Positions 51,610 to 59,780 of a stretch of DNA of 59,780 bases are shown one piece after another (the stretch's first letter is position 1; every line of letters begins with the position of its first letter). Origin of the DNA: Xanthomonas vasicola (lineage in GTDB: Bacteria > Pseudomonadota > Gammaproteobacteria > Xanthomonadales > Xanthomonadaceae); assembly GCF_000772705.2 (NCBI RefSeq), contig NZ_JSBW02000029.1, positions 1-59,780 of the forward strand, given 5' to 3'. The notes beneath the pieces were generated by a model that saw nothing but the letters and a program-made list of their open reading frames with translations, had not been told where the DNA came from and searched no databases. The position numbers were made by a program, and so were the translations under genes.

Positions 51610-53772
51610 ATGACGCTGCCCCGGTGCGCATTGCCGTTAGTGCTGGGACTGCTTCCGCTGGCCGCTTGCGCCGATCCGGCCTTCGACCGCTGCCTGGCTG
51701 GCCTGCAGAGCCAGGCAGCGGCCAAGGGCGTGGACGCTGCCAGCTTTCAGCGCTTCACCGCCGGGCTGGTGCCCGACCCCAGCGTGTTACCGCTGCTGGA
51801 TGCGCAGCCCGAGTTCACCACGCCGATCTGGGATTACCTGGCCAGCCTGGTCGACAGCCAGCGCGTCACCGATGGCCAGGCCATGCTGGTCACTCACCGC
51901 GAGCTGCTGAGTCGCCTGTCCGAACAGACTGGCGTGGACCCGGCCACCGTCGTGGCGGTGTGGGGCGTGGAGAGCGACTACGGCCGCGTCACCGGTAAGC
52001 GCCCGTTGTTGGTGTCGCTGGCCACGCTGTCGTGTGCAGGCCGCCGCCAGCCGTTCTTTCGTGGCGAATTCCTCGCCTTGCTCAGCTTGCTGCAGCAAGG
52101 CGATCTGTCTGCCGATGGACTCACCGGCTCCTGGGCCGGCGCCTTCGGGCAGACCCAGTTCATGCCTTCGACCTACGCCCGCATCGCGGTGGATGGCGAC
52201 GGCGACGGGCGCCGCGATCTGGTTGCCAGCATTCCCGACGCACTGGCCTCCACCGCCAATTACCTGGTCAAAGCCGGCTGGGAACGCGCCCGCCCGTGGG
52301 GCATGGAAGTCACGCTGCCGCGCGGGTTCGACGCCAGCAAGGCCGGGCGCACCCGCCGCCAACCGCTGCAGGCCTGGCAAACCGCTGGCCTGCTCGGCAC
52401 GGATGGTAAACCGCTGGCGCCCACCGGGTTGCCGGCAGAGACACCTGCCGCCTTGCTGCTGCCGGCCGGCGCCACCGGCCCGGCGTTCCTGGTGTTCCGC
52501 AACTACGACGCGATCTACGCCTACAACGCCGCCGAAAGTTACGCGCTGTCCATCGCCCTGCTCGCCGACCGCCTGCGCGGAGTCCCTGGCCTGGTGGCGG
52601 CCTGGCCCACCGACGACCCCGGCCTGGGCCGGCCCGAACGGCGCGAATTGCAGCAGTTGCTGCTCGCTCGTGGCCACCAGATCGGCGAGGCCGACGGCAT
52701 GGTCGGCAGCGCCACCCGCCGCGCCATCCAGGTCGAGCAGACCCGCCTGGGCCTGCAACCGGCCGACGGCCGCCCCGGCCAACGCATCCTCACCGCCCTG
52801 CGCGCCGCCCCGCCGGTCGCCGGCGCTGCCGCCATCCGCGCCACCGCTTTCAAGCTGCCGGCCGCATACCCCGCCTTCGCTCAATCCCCCATCGTCCACA
52901 AGGCATCCCCCATGTCCGACATCACCGGCCTGACCACAGGCGATTTCCACGGCTTTCCGTCGCTGCTGATCGATACGCCGTTCTCCACCGCCGCCATCAG
53001 CCTGTTCGGCGGCCAGCTCGTGTCGTTCGTTCCCAAGGGCGGGCAGGACGTGATGTGGCTGTCGCCCAGCGCCCAGCAACCGCCCACTCCGATCCGCGGC
53101 GGCGCGCCGGTGTGCTGGCCGTACTTCGGCCGCCAGGACCAGACCGGCGACGTGCCCGCACACGGCTTCGTGCGCACCGTGGCGTGGCAGCTCACCGAAA
53201 GCCGCCGCGAAGACGACGGCACCGTGGTGCTCACGCTCACCCCGCCGCGCTTGGACGACCTGGCGCTGCGCCTGCGCATGACACTGCGCATCGGCCGCAC
53301 GCTGGAGCAACGCCTGATCACCGAAAACATTAGCGGCGCCTCGGTGCGTTTCACCCAGGCGCTGCACAACTACTTCCACGTCGGCGACGCGCTCAATGTC
53401 AGCGTGCAGGGCCTGGACGGCCTGGACTATCTCGATAAATACGAGAACTACGCTACCGCTCACCGTCAGCAAGGCGACTGGAGCCTGCGCGACCCACGCG
53501 ACCCTGGCCGCAGCGACCGCATCTACACCAACGCTGGGGGCCGCTACACGCTCACCGACCCGGTGCTTGGCCGCCGCATCGTCATCGCCACCGAAGGCAG
53601 CCGCTCCCTGGTGGTCTGGAACCCGGGCGAAGAGGCCGGCAAGAAGATGGCCGACGTGGGCGACGGCTGGCGCGACTATGTCTGCCTGGAAGCAGCCAAC
53701 GCCGGCCCGGACGTCATCGAACTCGCCCCCGGCGCCAGCCACACACTGAGCCAGACGATCAGCGTCGAGTAA
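51610..53772 (+). CDS. MltB-type lytic transglycosylase read in frame into a hexose-6-phosphate mutarotase
   Basis: 720 residues with no stop between two unrelated domains. Residues 1-434: signal peptide (PLVLGLLPLAAC, Cys20), MltB/SLT fold with catalytic Glu121 in VWGVESDYGRVTG, GAFGQTQFMPSTYARIAVDGDGDG, and a peptidoglycan-binding domain (about 345-400). From Met435 (MSDITGLTTGDFHG) follows a complete YeaD-like mutarotase. The first cleaves murein in the periplasm; the second belongs in the cytoplasm, so a full fusion would put a sugar epimerase outside the membrane. Either a stop codon was lost or the second part is made mainly from its own start. Confidence 0.8.
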   Translation: MTLPRCALPLVLGLLPLAACADPAFDRCLAGLQSQAAAKGVDAASFQRFTAGLVPDPSVLPLLDAQPEFTTPIWDYLASLVDSQRVTDGQAMLVTHRELLSRLSEQTGVDPATVVAVWGVESDYGRVTGKRPLLVSLATLSCAGRRQPFFRGEFLALLSLLQQGDLSADGLTGSWAGAFGQTQFMPSTYARIAVDGDGDGRRDLVASIPDALASTANYLVKAGWERARPWGMEVTLPRGFDASKAGRTRRQPLQAWQTAGLLGTDGKPLAPTGLPAETPAALLLPAGATGPAFLVFRNYDAIYAYNAAESYALSIALLADRLRGVPGLVAAWPTDDPGLGRPERRELQQLLLARGHQIGEADGMVGSATRRAIQVEQTRLGLQPADGRPGQRILTALRAAPPVAGAAAIRATAFKLPAAYPAFAQSPIVHKASPMSDITGLTTGDFHGFPSLLIDTPFSTAAISLFGGQLVSFVPKGGQDVMWLSPSAQQPPTPIRGGAPVCWPYFGRQDQTGDVPAHGFVRTVAWQLTESRREDDGTVVLTLTPPRLDDLALRLRMTLRIGRTLEQRLITENISGASVRFTQALHNYFHVGDALNVSVQGLDGLDYLDKYENYATAHRQQGDWSLRDPRDPGRSDRIYTNAGGRYTLTDPVLGRRIVIATEGSRSLVVWNPGEEAGKKMADVGDGWRDYVCLEAANAGPDVIELAPGASHTLSQTISVE
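52912..53772 (+). CDS. D-hexose-6-phosphate mutarotase (YeaD-like), internal start
   Basis: 286 residues from ATG 52912, in frame with the upstream transglycosylase. Family features: FSTAAISLFGGQLVSFVPKGGQDVMWLS, PIRGGAPVCWPYFGRQD, PAHGFVRTVAW (active-site His) and FTQALHNYFHVGD. It interconverts alpha and beta hexose 6-phosphates. AAGG lies about nine bases before the ATG, so independent translation is plausible. Listed separately because the function probably needs the cytoplasmic form. Confidence 0.6.
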   Translation: MSDITGLTTGDFHGFPSLLIDTPFSTAAISLFGGQLVSFVPKGGQDVMWLSPSAQQPPTPIRGGAPVCWPYFGRQDQTGDVPAHGFVRTVAWQLTESRREDDGTVVLTLTPPRLDDLALRLRMTLRIGRTLEQRLITENISGASVRFTQALHNYFHVGDALNVSVQGLDGLDYLDKYENYATAHRQQGDWSLRDPRDPGRSDRIYTNAGGRYTLTDPVLGRRIVIATEGSRSLVVWNPGEEAGKKMADVGDGWRDYVCLEAANAGPDVIELAPGASHTLSQTISVE

Positions 53773-53827
53773 CCGCAACACCGGCCGCCGACACGAACGG
53801 CACAGCAGAGCACGAACATCAGCCTCA

Positions 53828-53874
53828 GCCCTTCTCCTATCGGGAGAAGGTGCCCGCAGGGGCGGATGAGGGTG
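53828..53874. repeat. Dispersed palindromic repeat
   Basis: CCCTTCTCC / GGGAGAAGG stem, GTGCCCGCAGGGGCGG spacer and ATGAGGGTG end, in the gap between the mutarotase and the MFS pump. Nothing else is seen in 53773-54046. Confidence 0.85.
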
Positions 53875-54046
53875 CGGGCGTAGCCACGTGCAGTTGACCA
53901 ACCCGAACGCCTTGCGCGGAATCTCACCGCCAACGCATCTCATTTAAGTTAGAGGAGCTCCAACTCCATCACGTTGATCCTGCTTCACCCAACAGACCCA
54001 GCGTTTCCCTCGCTACACTCGCCGCTTCGCCCAACTGCGCCGCGCG

Positions 54047-55312
54047 ATGTCTCTCTCTCCTGATTCCGCTCCCATCCCGGGGCGCCGCCGCGCCGCGCTG
54101 ATCTTCATCTTCATCACCGTCTTGATCGACGTGCTGTCCTTCGGGGTGATCATTCCGGTGCTACCGGATCTGGTGCGTCACTTCACCGGCGGCGACTATG
54201 TGGTGGCCGCCGGCTGGATCGGCTGGTTCGGCTTCCTGTTCGCTGCCATCCAGTTCGTCTGCTCGCCGTTGCAAGGCGCGCTCTCCGACCGCTTCGGCCG
54301 CCGCCCGGTGATCCTGCTCTCGTGCCTGGGTCTGGGCCTGGACTTCATCCTGATGGCCATCGCCCACAGCCTGCCGATGCTGCTGCTGGCGCGGGTGATC
54401 TCCGGCGTGTGCTCGGCCAGCTTCTCCACCGCCAACGCCTACATCGCCGACGTCACCCCCGCCGACAAACGCGCCGGCGCGTTCGGCATGCTCGGTGCCG
54501 CGTTCGGTATTGGCTTTGTCGCTGGCCCGTTGATCGGCGGTTGGCTGGGCAGCATGGGGTTGCGCTGGCCGTTCTGGTTTGCGGCCGGCCTGGCTTTGTT
54601 GAATGTGCTGTACGGCTGGTTCGTGCTTCCCGAATCGCTGCCGGTTGAACGCCGCACCGCACGGTTGGAGTGGTCGCACGCCAATCCGCTTGGCGCACTC
54701 AAGCTGCTGCGCCGCTATCCGCAAGTGTTCGGCCTGGCCTCGGTGGTGTTCCTGGCCAACCTGGCGCACTACGTCTATCCCAGCATCTTTGTGCTGTTTG
54801 CCGGCTACCAATATCACTGGGGCCCGCGCGAAGTGAGCTGGGTGCTGGCCGGGGTTGGCGTGTGCAGCATCATCGTCAACGTATTGCTGGTCGGCCGCCT
54901 GGTGCGTTGGCTGGGCGAGCGCCGCGCCTTGTTGCTGGGGCTGGGCTGCGGGGTGATCGGCTTTGTCATCTATGGGTTGGCCGATAGCGGCGCCGCGTTC
55001 CTGATCGGGGTGCCGATCAGCGCGTTGTGGGCGCTTGCCGCCCCTTCCGCGCAGGCACTGATCACCCGCGAGGTCGGCGCCGATGCGCAAGGCCGCGTGC
55101 AAGGCGCGCTCACCGGTCTGGTCAGCCTGGCCGGCATCGCTGGACCGTTGCTGTTCGCCAATGTGTTCGCCTGGTTTATCGGCAGCGGTGCGCCGCTGCA
55201 TCTGCCCGGCGCACCGTGGTTGCTGGCCGGTGTGTTGCTCGCAGCAGGCTGGGCCATGGCCTGGAGACGGGCAGGGCGGGGCGCTGGCACCGCGCCCGCC
55301 GCGCAGGCATAA
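54047..55312 (+). CDS. TetA-type MFS efflux transporter
   Basis: 421 residues with 12 hydrophobic helices. DHA1/TetA motifs: FIFITVLIDVLSFGVIIPVLPDL (helix 1), GALSDRFGRRPVILLS (motif A), ARVISGVCSASFSTANAYIADVTP and GAAFGIGFVAGPLIGGWLG (motif C, antiporter signature). It would export tetracycline-like drugs or sugars in exchange for protons; substrate not assignable. The start gives MSLSPDSAPIPGRRRAALIF. Confidence 0.88.
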   Translation: MSLSPDSAPIPGRRRAALIFIFITVLIDVLSFGVIIPVLPDLVRHFTGGDYVVAAGWIGWFGFLFAAIQFVCSPLQGALSDRFGRRPVILLSCLGLGLDFILMAIAHSLPMLLLARVISGVCSASFSTANAYIADVTPADKRAGAFGMLGAAFGIGFVAGPLIGGWLGSMGLRWPFWFAAGLALLNVLYGWFVLPESLPVERRTARLEWSHANPLGALKLLRRYPQVFGLASVVFLANLAHYVYPSIFVLFAGYQYHWGPREVSWVLAGVGVCSIIVNVLLVGRLVRWLGERRALLLGLGCGVIGFVIYGLADSGAAFLIGVPISALWALAAPSAQALITREVGADAQGRVQGALTGLVSLAGIAGPLLFANVFAWFIGSGAPLHLPGAPWLLAGVLLAAGWAMAWRRAGRGAGTAPAAQA

Positions 55313-55411
55313 CGCCAACCTATTCAGCTTGCGCTCGCGTCCGCTTTTTCTGATTTGCGTGCGCGCTGCTAGGCTGGTGTTCTTCGTGCCGCGGCACTGC
55401 CTTGAGTTCTT

Positions 55412-56005
55412 ATGCCTTCCGACGCCCTGGCAGTTCCGCCATCGGCCGCGCTCGCGCTGCGCCACGCCACCCAGGATGCCCATCGCCTGGTCGAGGCGGT
55501 CCCGCTGATGCAGGCGCTGGGGCAGGGGCAGATTGATTCGGCGGCCTATGCGCAGATCCTGCGTCGCCACCATGGCTTGCTGGCCGGCTTCGAAGCGCAA
55601 CTCAGCGACTGGCTCACCACCCTGGTCGCCAACGGCTGGCATTACCGCCGCCGCGTACCGGCTTTGCGCGAGGACTTGCGTGCGCTCGGCCAGCAACCGG
55701 ACTTGCCGGTGGCCTTGCCCAGCGTCGCCGACGATGCCGCGCGCTGGGGCATGTTGTATGTCATCGAAGGCTCGCAACTGGGCGGGCGGATGATCGCGCG
55801 CAGCGTGCGCAAGCAGCAGCCCGCGCTGGCTGGCGCCCTGCGCTATTTCGAGCTGGCCGACGACGACCCGGCCGGCTGGCGCCGCTTCCAGGCAGCGCTG
55901 GATCGACGCCTCGACACCCCATCCGCGCGCGACGCCGCCATCGACGGCGCGCAGGCCATGTTCGCCCACTTCCATACCTGCCTCGCAGCGGAGCCGCACC
56001 CGTGA
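55412..56005 (+). CDS. bphO: Heme oxygenase BphO
   Basis: 197 residues of the bacteriophytochrome-associated heme oxygenase type: LRHATQDAHRLVEAVPLM carries the proximal-heme His, and MLYVIEGSQLGGRMIAR is the distal-helix signature. It opens heme to biliverdin, the chromophore used by the adjoining phytochrome. Its stop overlaps the bphP GTG start (GTGA), so chromophore and apoprotein are made together. Confidence 0.93.
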   Translation: MPSDALAVPPSAALALRHATQDAHRLVEAVPLMQALGQGQIDSAAYAQILRRHHGLLAGFEAQLSDWLTTLVANGWHYRRRVPALREDLRALGQQPDLPVALPSVADDAARWGMLYVIEGSQLGGRMIARSVRKQQPALAGALRYFELADDDPAGWRRFQAALDRRLDTPSARDAAIDGAQAMFAHFHTCLAAEPHP

Positions 56006-57906
56006 ATCAGCCCATCGAACCCCTGGATATGGATGTCTGCGCGCGCGAGCCGATCCATATTCCCGGCCTGATCCAGCCCTACGGCGTGTTGCTGGTGATC
56101 GAACCGGCCGATGGCCGCATCGTGCAGGCCAGCAGCACCGCCGCCGAGTTGCTCGGCGTGCCGATGGATGCGCTGTTGGGCATGGCCTACACCCAGGTGC
56201 TGCAACTGCCGGACGCACAACCTTATGCGGTGGACGATCAACCACAGCATCTGCTGCATGCCGATGTGCGCTTCCCACAGCGCAGCGCGCCCACCGATCA
56301 CCCCTGGGTCGCCGCCTGGCATTTGTATCCGGAGCAATGGCTGATCGAGATCGAGCCGCGCGATGCGCGCCTGATGGACGTCACCCTGCGTGAAGCGCTG
56401 CCGCTGTTGCGCAGCATCGAGCGCGATGCGGGCATCGACGAAGCGGCCGTGCGCGCGGCCAAGGGCCTGCGCAGCATGATCGGCTTCGACCGCGTGATGG
56501 TGTATCGCTTCGACGAAGAGTTGAATGGCGATGTCATCGCCGAAGCGCGCCAGCCCGAACTGGAGGCCTATCTGGGCCTGCATTATCCAGCCAGCGACAT
56601 CCCGGCGCAGGCACGCGCGCTATACCTGCGCAACCGTGTGCGCCAGATCGCCGATGTGCGCTATCAGCCCTCGCCGATTCAACCCACCCTGCATCCGCGC
56701 CTGGGTACGCCGGTGGACCTGAGCGATGTCAGCCTGCGCAGCGTCTCGCCGGTGCATCTGGAATACCTGGCCAACATGGGCGTCAGCGCCACCCTGGTGT
56801 CCTCGATCGTGGTCAACGATGCGCTCTGGGGGCTGATTTCCTGCCACCACTACAGCCCGCACTTCACCAGCCATGCCATGCGCGATGCTACCGATGCGGT
56901 GACCAGCGCGCTGGCCGGGCGCATCGGCGCGCTGCAGGCGGTTGGGCGGGCGCGATTGGAATCGGTGCTGCTCACCATTCGCGAAAAACTGATCACCGAC
57001 TTCAACGATGCCGAGCACCTGACCGTGGACATGCTCGCCGACATGGCCCCGGACCTGATGGACGTGGTCGACGCCGATGGCGTGGCAATCTTCCATGGCA
57101 ATGAGATCAGCCGTCATGGCAGCGTGCCGGATGCAGAGGCGTTGCGCCGCATCCGCGAACATCTCGAATCCGAACACCACGACGCCCTGCGCGAGGATGC
57201 GGTCGGCGCCCTGCATGTGGACGCCATCGGCGAGGTGTTCCCGGACTTGGCTGACCTCGCCCCACTGGCAGCCGGTTTCATCTTCGTGCCGCTGATGCCG
57301 CAATCGCGCAGCGCTCTGCTGTGGACCCGCCGCGAACAGGTGCAGCAGGTCAAATGGGCCGGCAACCCGCAGCTGGCCAAGCTGCAGGACATTCCCAACT
57401 CGCGGCTGTCGCCGCGCAAGAGTTTCGACCTGTGGCAGCAGACCGTGCGCGGCCGCGCGCGGCGCTGGTCGCCGCTGCACCTGGAATCGGCACGCAGCCT
57501 GCGCGTGCTGATCGAACTGATGGAGCGCAAGCGCTTCCAGCAGGACTTCACCCTGCTCGAAGCCTCGCTGTCGCGACTGCGCGACGGGGTGGCCATCATC
57601 GAACGCGGTGCCAACGCCGCTGCGCACCGGCTGATGTTCGTCAACCCGGCGTTCGCCGAACTCAGTCAGACCGAAGTGGCCGACTTGATCGGCTGCGACA
57701 TCCTCGCCCTGCTGGCCGACGATGCTGCGCGGGGCAAGGTCGAACTGCTGAAGGATGCGCTGCGCCTGGGCCGCGCCGCCTACGTCACCCTGCCGCTGCG
57801 CACCCAGGATGGTGAACCGGCATATCGCCAATTCCATCTCGAACCCTTGCCCAGCCCCAGCGGCGTCACCGCGCACTGGCTACTGCAATTACGTGATCCT
57901 GAATAA
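56002..57906 (+). CDS. bphP: Bacteriophytochrome BphP (PAS-GAF-PHY-PAS9)
   Basis: 634 residues from GTG 56002. Biliverdin-binding Cys13 in MDVCAREPIHIPGLIQPYG, PAS domain to about 125, GAF with PASDIP (Asp199), PHY with the PRKSF tongue motif (471-475), then a C-terminal PAS9 output domain (about 515-630) and no histidine kinase. This is the layout of the X. campestris red/far-red photoreceptor, which influences virulence traits. Signalling must go through the PAS9 partner, unknown here. The TAA stop is the first triplet of a MITE-like element. Confidence 0.95.
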   Translation: MNQPIEPLDMDVCAREPIHIPGLIQPYGVLLVIEPADGRIVQASSTAAELLGVPMDALLGMAYTQVLQLPDAQPYAVDDQPQHLLHADVRFPQRSAPTDHPWVAAWHLYPEQWLIEIEPRDARLMDVTLREALPLLRSIERDAGIDEAAVRAAKGLRSMIGFDRVMVYRFDEELNGDVIAEARQPELEAYLGLHYPASDIPAQARALYLRNRVRQIADVRYQPSPIQPTLHPRLGTPVDLSDVSLRSVSPVHLEYLANMGVSATLVSSIVVNDALWGLISCHHYSPHFTSHAMRDATDAVTSALAGRIGALQAVGRARLESVLLTIREKLITDFNDAEHLTVDMLADMAPDLMDVVDADGVAIFHGNEISRHGSVPDAEALRRIREHLESEHHDALREDAVGALHVDAIGEVFPDLADLAPLAAGFIFVPLMPQSRSALLWTRREQVQQVKWAGNPQLAKLQDIPNSRLSPRKSFDLWQQTVRGRARRWSPLHLESARSLRVLIELMERKRFQQDFTLLEASLSRLRDGVAIIERGANAAAHRLMFVNPAFAELSQTEVADLIGCDILALLADDAARGKVELLKDALRLGRAAYVTLPLRTQDGEPAYRQFHLEPLPSPSGVTAHWLLQLRDPE

Positions 57907-58052
57907 GAGCAGCTGACAAAGACGACTGCGCAGCCGCCAGGCGGGCGCGGCCGGTGCTCGGACTCGGCATGTACCACGCGTACACTGCAATTGTGAGTGC
58001 GCCGTCCGCGCTCACCTGACAGGTGCTCGCTACGTTTTGTTAGCCGCTCTTA
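57904..58052 (+). repeat. MITE-like element, copy B
   Basis: 149 bases with terminal inverted repeats TAAGAGCAGCTGACAAA and TTTGTTAGCCGCTCTTA (15 of 17 positions pair). The centre has CCGCCAGGCGGGCGCGGCC and GCATGTACCACGCGTACACTG. Matches copy A (minus strand, 19982-20126) along its whole length. Confidence 0.8.
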
Positions 58053-58118
58053 GCGCTGCTTCCTATATGGTGAGGACGCTGGGTGCCGGCGCACTGCCTG
58101 CCTTGCCTTTGTTGCAGG

Positions 58119-58181
58119 CGAGGCATCGCGTCGACGGGATGCCTCGAGCCGACGAGCAGGGCTTGTTGACGCGATGCCTCG
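58119..58181 (-). terminator. Long hairpin downstream of the benE-type gene
   Basis: CGAGGCATCGCGTC (58119-58132) and GACGCGATGCCTCG (58168-58181) are perfect 14-base inverted arms. The loop holds a further GATGCCTCGAGC copy. It abuts the minus-strand stop at 58184 and probably ends or protects that transcript, though a T-run is lacking. Confidence 0.6.
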
Positions 58182-58183
58182 TG

Positions 58184-59365
58184 CTACGGCGCTGTCTTCG
58201 GTCGCAAGGCCAGCAACGTGATCGTTCCGGCGACCAAACCCCAGAACGCCGCGCCGATCCCGCCCAGCGTCAGCTCGGAGGCAGTGACCAGAAAAGTGAT
58301 CAACGCCGCTTCGCGTTCGCTGTCCTCGCGCAGTGCCGCCGCCAGGCTATTGCCAATGGTCCCCAACAGCGCGATCCCGGCGATCGCCATCACCAGTTCG
58401 CGCGGGAAGGCCGCAAACACCGCCGCCACGGTTGCCCCGAAGAAGCCGATCAGCACGTAGAACACGCCTGCGCTCACCGCCGCGGTGTAGCGCCGCGCCG
58501 GATCTTCGTGCGCTTCCCGGCCCATGCAGATCGCCGCGGTAATCGCTGCCAGGTTCAACGCAAAGCCACCGAACGGCGCCAGCACCGTATTGACCGCGCC
58601 GATCCAGCCGATCGTTGGCGAGATCGGTACCGCATAGCCGGATGCCCGGATCACCGCCACACCCGGCACGTTCTGCGAAGCCATGGTCACCACAAACAAC
58701 GGAATCGCCAGACCAAACAGCGCCGACCACGACAGCGAAGGCACCACCAGCACCGGGTGGGCCAATTCCAATTGCACTGTCCCCAACTGCAGCAGCCTGC
58801 GGCTTGCGGCAATCCCAATGCCCACCAACAAGGTCGCAATCACTGCATAGCGCGCAAACCAGCGCCGTCCGCATAGATAGGTGGCCAGCATCGCCAGCGC
58901 CAGCAGCACCTGGCTTTGCATCGCCAAAAAGATGTCCAGGCCGAAGCGCAATAGCACTCCGGCCAACATGCCCGAGGCAAGAGAGATCGGAATGCGGCGG
59001 ATCGCTCGCTCAAACAATCCCGAAAACCCGGCCACCATTCCCAAGACCGCAGCCACCACAAACGCACCGATGGCCTCGCGCAACGGCACCCCGGCCGCGC
59101 TGCCGATCAACATCGCTGCACCTGGCGCGGACCAAGCCGTGACCACAGGCACCCGGTAGCACAGCGACAACCCAATACAGGTCACGCCCGTGCCGATGCC
59201 CAGCGCCCACATCCACGACGCAATCTCCGCCTGATCGGCGCCCAGATGACGCGCGGCCTCGAACACGATCACCGCAGAACTGGCAAACCCCACCAGCACG
59301 GTGACAAAGCCGGCGGCAATCGCAGGCAGGGACAGATCGCGGAGCAGGTTGCGGGAAGCGGGCAT
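58184..59365 (-). CDS. benE: BenE-family benzoate/proton symporter
   Basis: 393 residues from ATG 59365 (MPASRNLLRDLSLPAIAAGF). 11-12 hydrophobic helices; family motifs include GFASSAVIVFEAARHLGADQAEIASW, VVTAWSAPGAAMLIGSA, VVTMASQNVPGVAVIRASGY and GGFALNLAAITAAICMGREAHEDPARRY. Imports benzoate or a related aromatic acid. No benzoate catabolic genes are nearby, so substrate is uncertain. An in-frame ATG at 59392 is also possible. Confidence 0.88.
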   Translation of the reverse strand: MPASRNLLRDLSLPAIAAGFVTVLVGFASSAVIVFEAARHLGADQAEIASWMWALGIGTGVTCIGLSLCYRVPVVTAWSAPGAAMLIGSAAGVPLREAIGAFVVAAVLGMVAGFSGLFERAIRRIPISLASGMLAGVLLRFGLDIFLAMQSQVLLALAMLATYLCGRRWFARYAVIATLLVGIGIAASRRLLQLGTVQLELAHPVLVVPSLSWSALFGLAIPLFVVTMASQNVPGVAVIRASGYAVPISPTIGWIGAVNTVLAPFGGFALNLAAITAAICMGREAHEDPARRYTAAVSAGVFYVLIGFFGATVAAVFAAFPRELVMAIAGIALLGTIGNSLAAALREDSEREAALITFLVTASELTLGGIGAAFWGLVAGTITLLALRPKTAP

Positions 59366-59657
59366 GAGAGTCGCTCTATCTAATGCATGCATCTTCGCCG
59401 AGCCCACCGGCGATCGATAGCTGGGTGATACGTGTACGGCTGTCGATCGCTGTAAGAGTGCCAGCCCGCATGCGGGAGTGACCAGAGCGCGCAATCGCCT
59501 GCAGCACAAAGGCGGCTGCAGGTCGATGTCATGCCGCTGTCAAAAAGTACTTGCACTTCTGCGTAGTCTCGATAAACTGCGCGACCTCGCTCAGGACGGC
59601 GGCGCTTCTTGAAGCATCGCAATAACGAGCGCGGCGAATCGGAAACATCACATGGTG

Positions 59658-59685
59658 TTGACGAAACGGAAAAGCCGGCTATGAT
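59658..59685 (+). promoter_or_regulatory. Consensus-like sigma-70 promoter
   Basis: TTGACG (59658-59663), 16 bases, TATGAT (59680-59685). It points right, towards a start codon at the window edge. A small CCTC-TTCACGAGG-type hairpin lies in the leader (about 59743-59757). The 59366-59657 stretch shows no supported gene. Confidence 0.65.
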
Positions 59686-59767
59686 GGGCGGCTAGCTACA
59701 CGGAAAGACGCTACGGCGGATTGAGGTGCAGTGGCGGCAACTTCCTCTTCACGAGGGGTTGACGAGG

Positions 59768-59780
59768 ATGAAAAGCCTGC
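59768..59780 (+). CDS. Start of a gene cut by the window edge
   Basis: ATGAAAAGCCTGC after GACGAGG, about 80 bases downstream of a strong promoter. Only MKSL is visible, so nothing can be said of the product; the basic start could begin a signal peptide. Confidence 0.35.

Noticed and set aside
59380..59622. 80-codon minus-strand frame near the right edge
   Set aside because: Overlaps the benE leader, Arg/Cys-rich, with no domain or ribosome site.

Overview
The window is high-GC gammaproteobacterial DNA that reads as a Xanthomonas chromosome. The strongest pointers are a close match to the type III effector XopQ (464 residues, nucleoside-hydrolase Asp cluster at residue 116, 14-3-3-type RTQSLP motif around Ser65) behind a recognisable plant-inducible-promoter (PIP) box, a bphO-bphP pair with the PAS-GAF-PHY-PAS9 layout of the Xanthomonas bacteriophytochrome, and several families of small dispersed repeats. 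No tRNA, rRNA or CRISPR array was seen. Species cannot be fixed from the sequence alone.

Layout. 1-2.2 kb: a small lipoprotein, two-component remnants, glutathione peroxidase and a small membrane protein. 2.2-6.3 kb (minus): the mlaFEDCBA operon for retrograde phospholipid transport, closed by a strong terminator. 6.5-16.4 kb (plus): recC-recB-recD, whose reading frames contain dispersed palindromic repeats and whose recB-recD junction holds a 168-bp insert between 23-bp direct repeats. 16.5-25.5 kb: accessory region with a frameshifted higB plus higA and their operator, xopQ with its PIP promoter, an IS5 remnant, a frameshifted DUF1348 gene, an unrecognised 232-residue protein behind a perfect PIP box (candidate new effector) bracketed by direct repeats, then an OLD/PARIS-like ATPase-TOPRIM protein and an Mrr-like membrane endonuclease (a small defence island). 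25.9-36.6 kb: a secreted beta-helix protein, an RluA-type pseudouridine synthase, small regulators, several decayed genes, a ParE toxin fused to a membrane protein with its antitoxin upstream, a cardiolipin synthase-like enzyme and a KgtP-type transporter. 36.7-42.1 kb (minus): a MarR-controlled tripartite efflux operon (DUF1656, HlyD, NodT, FUSC) with overlapping start and stop codons. 42.3-49.3 kb (plus): folE followed closely by jetA-jetB-jetC (Wadjet/MksFEB condensin) without the JetD nuclease and with a long basic tail on JetC. 49.4-59.4 kb: a TauE exporter, two heptanucleotide VNTRs directly upstream of a ychJ-like gene, a lytic transglycosylase read in frame into a hexose-6-phosphate mutarotase, a TetA-type MFS pump, bphO-bphP and a BenE-type transporter.

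The most interesting observations are the PIP-box-driven unknown protein at 21834-22532, the nuclease-less Wadjet operon with an H1-like tail, the short palindromic repeats translated inside RecB, RecD and the FUSC exporter, a roughly 147-bp MITE-like element with terminal inverted repeats found twice at gene 3' ends, and the ParE-membrane-protein fusion. All functional calls rest on reading motifs by eye. No database search was run.
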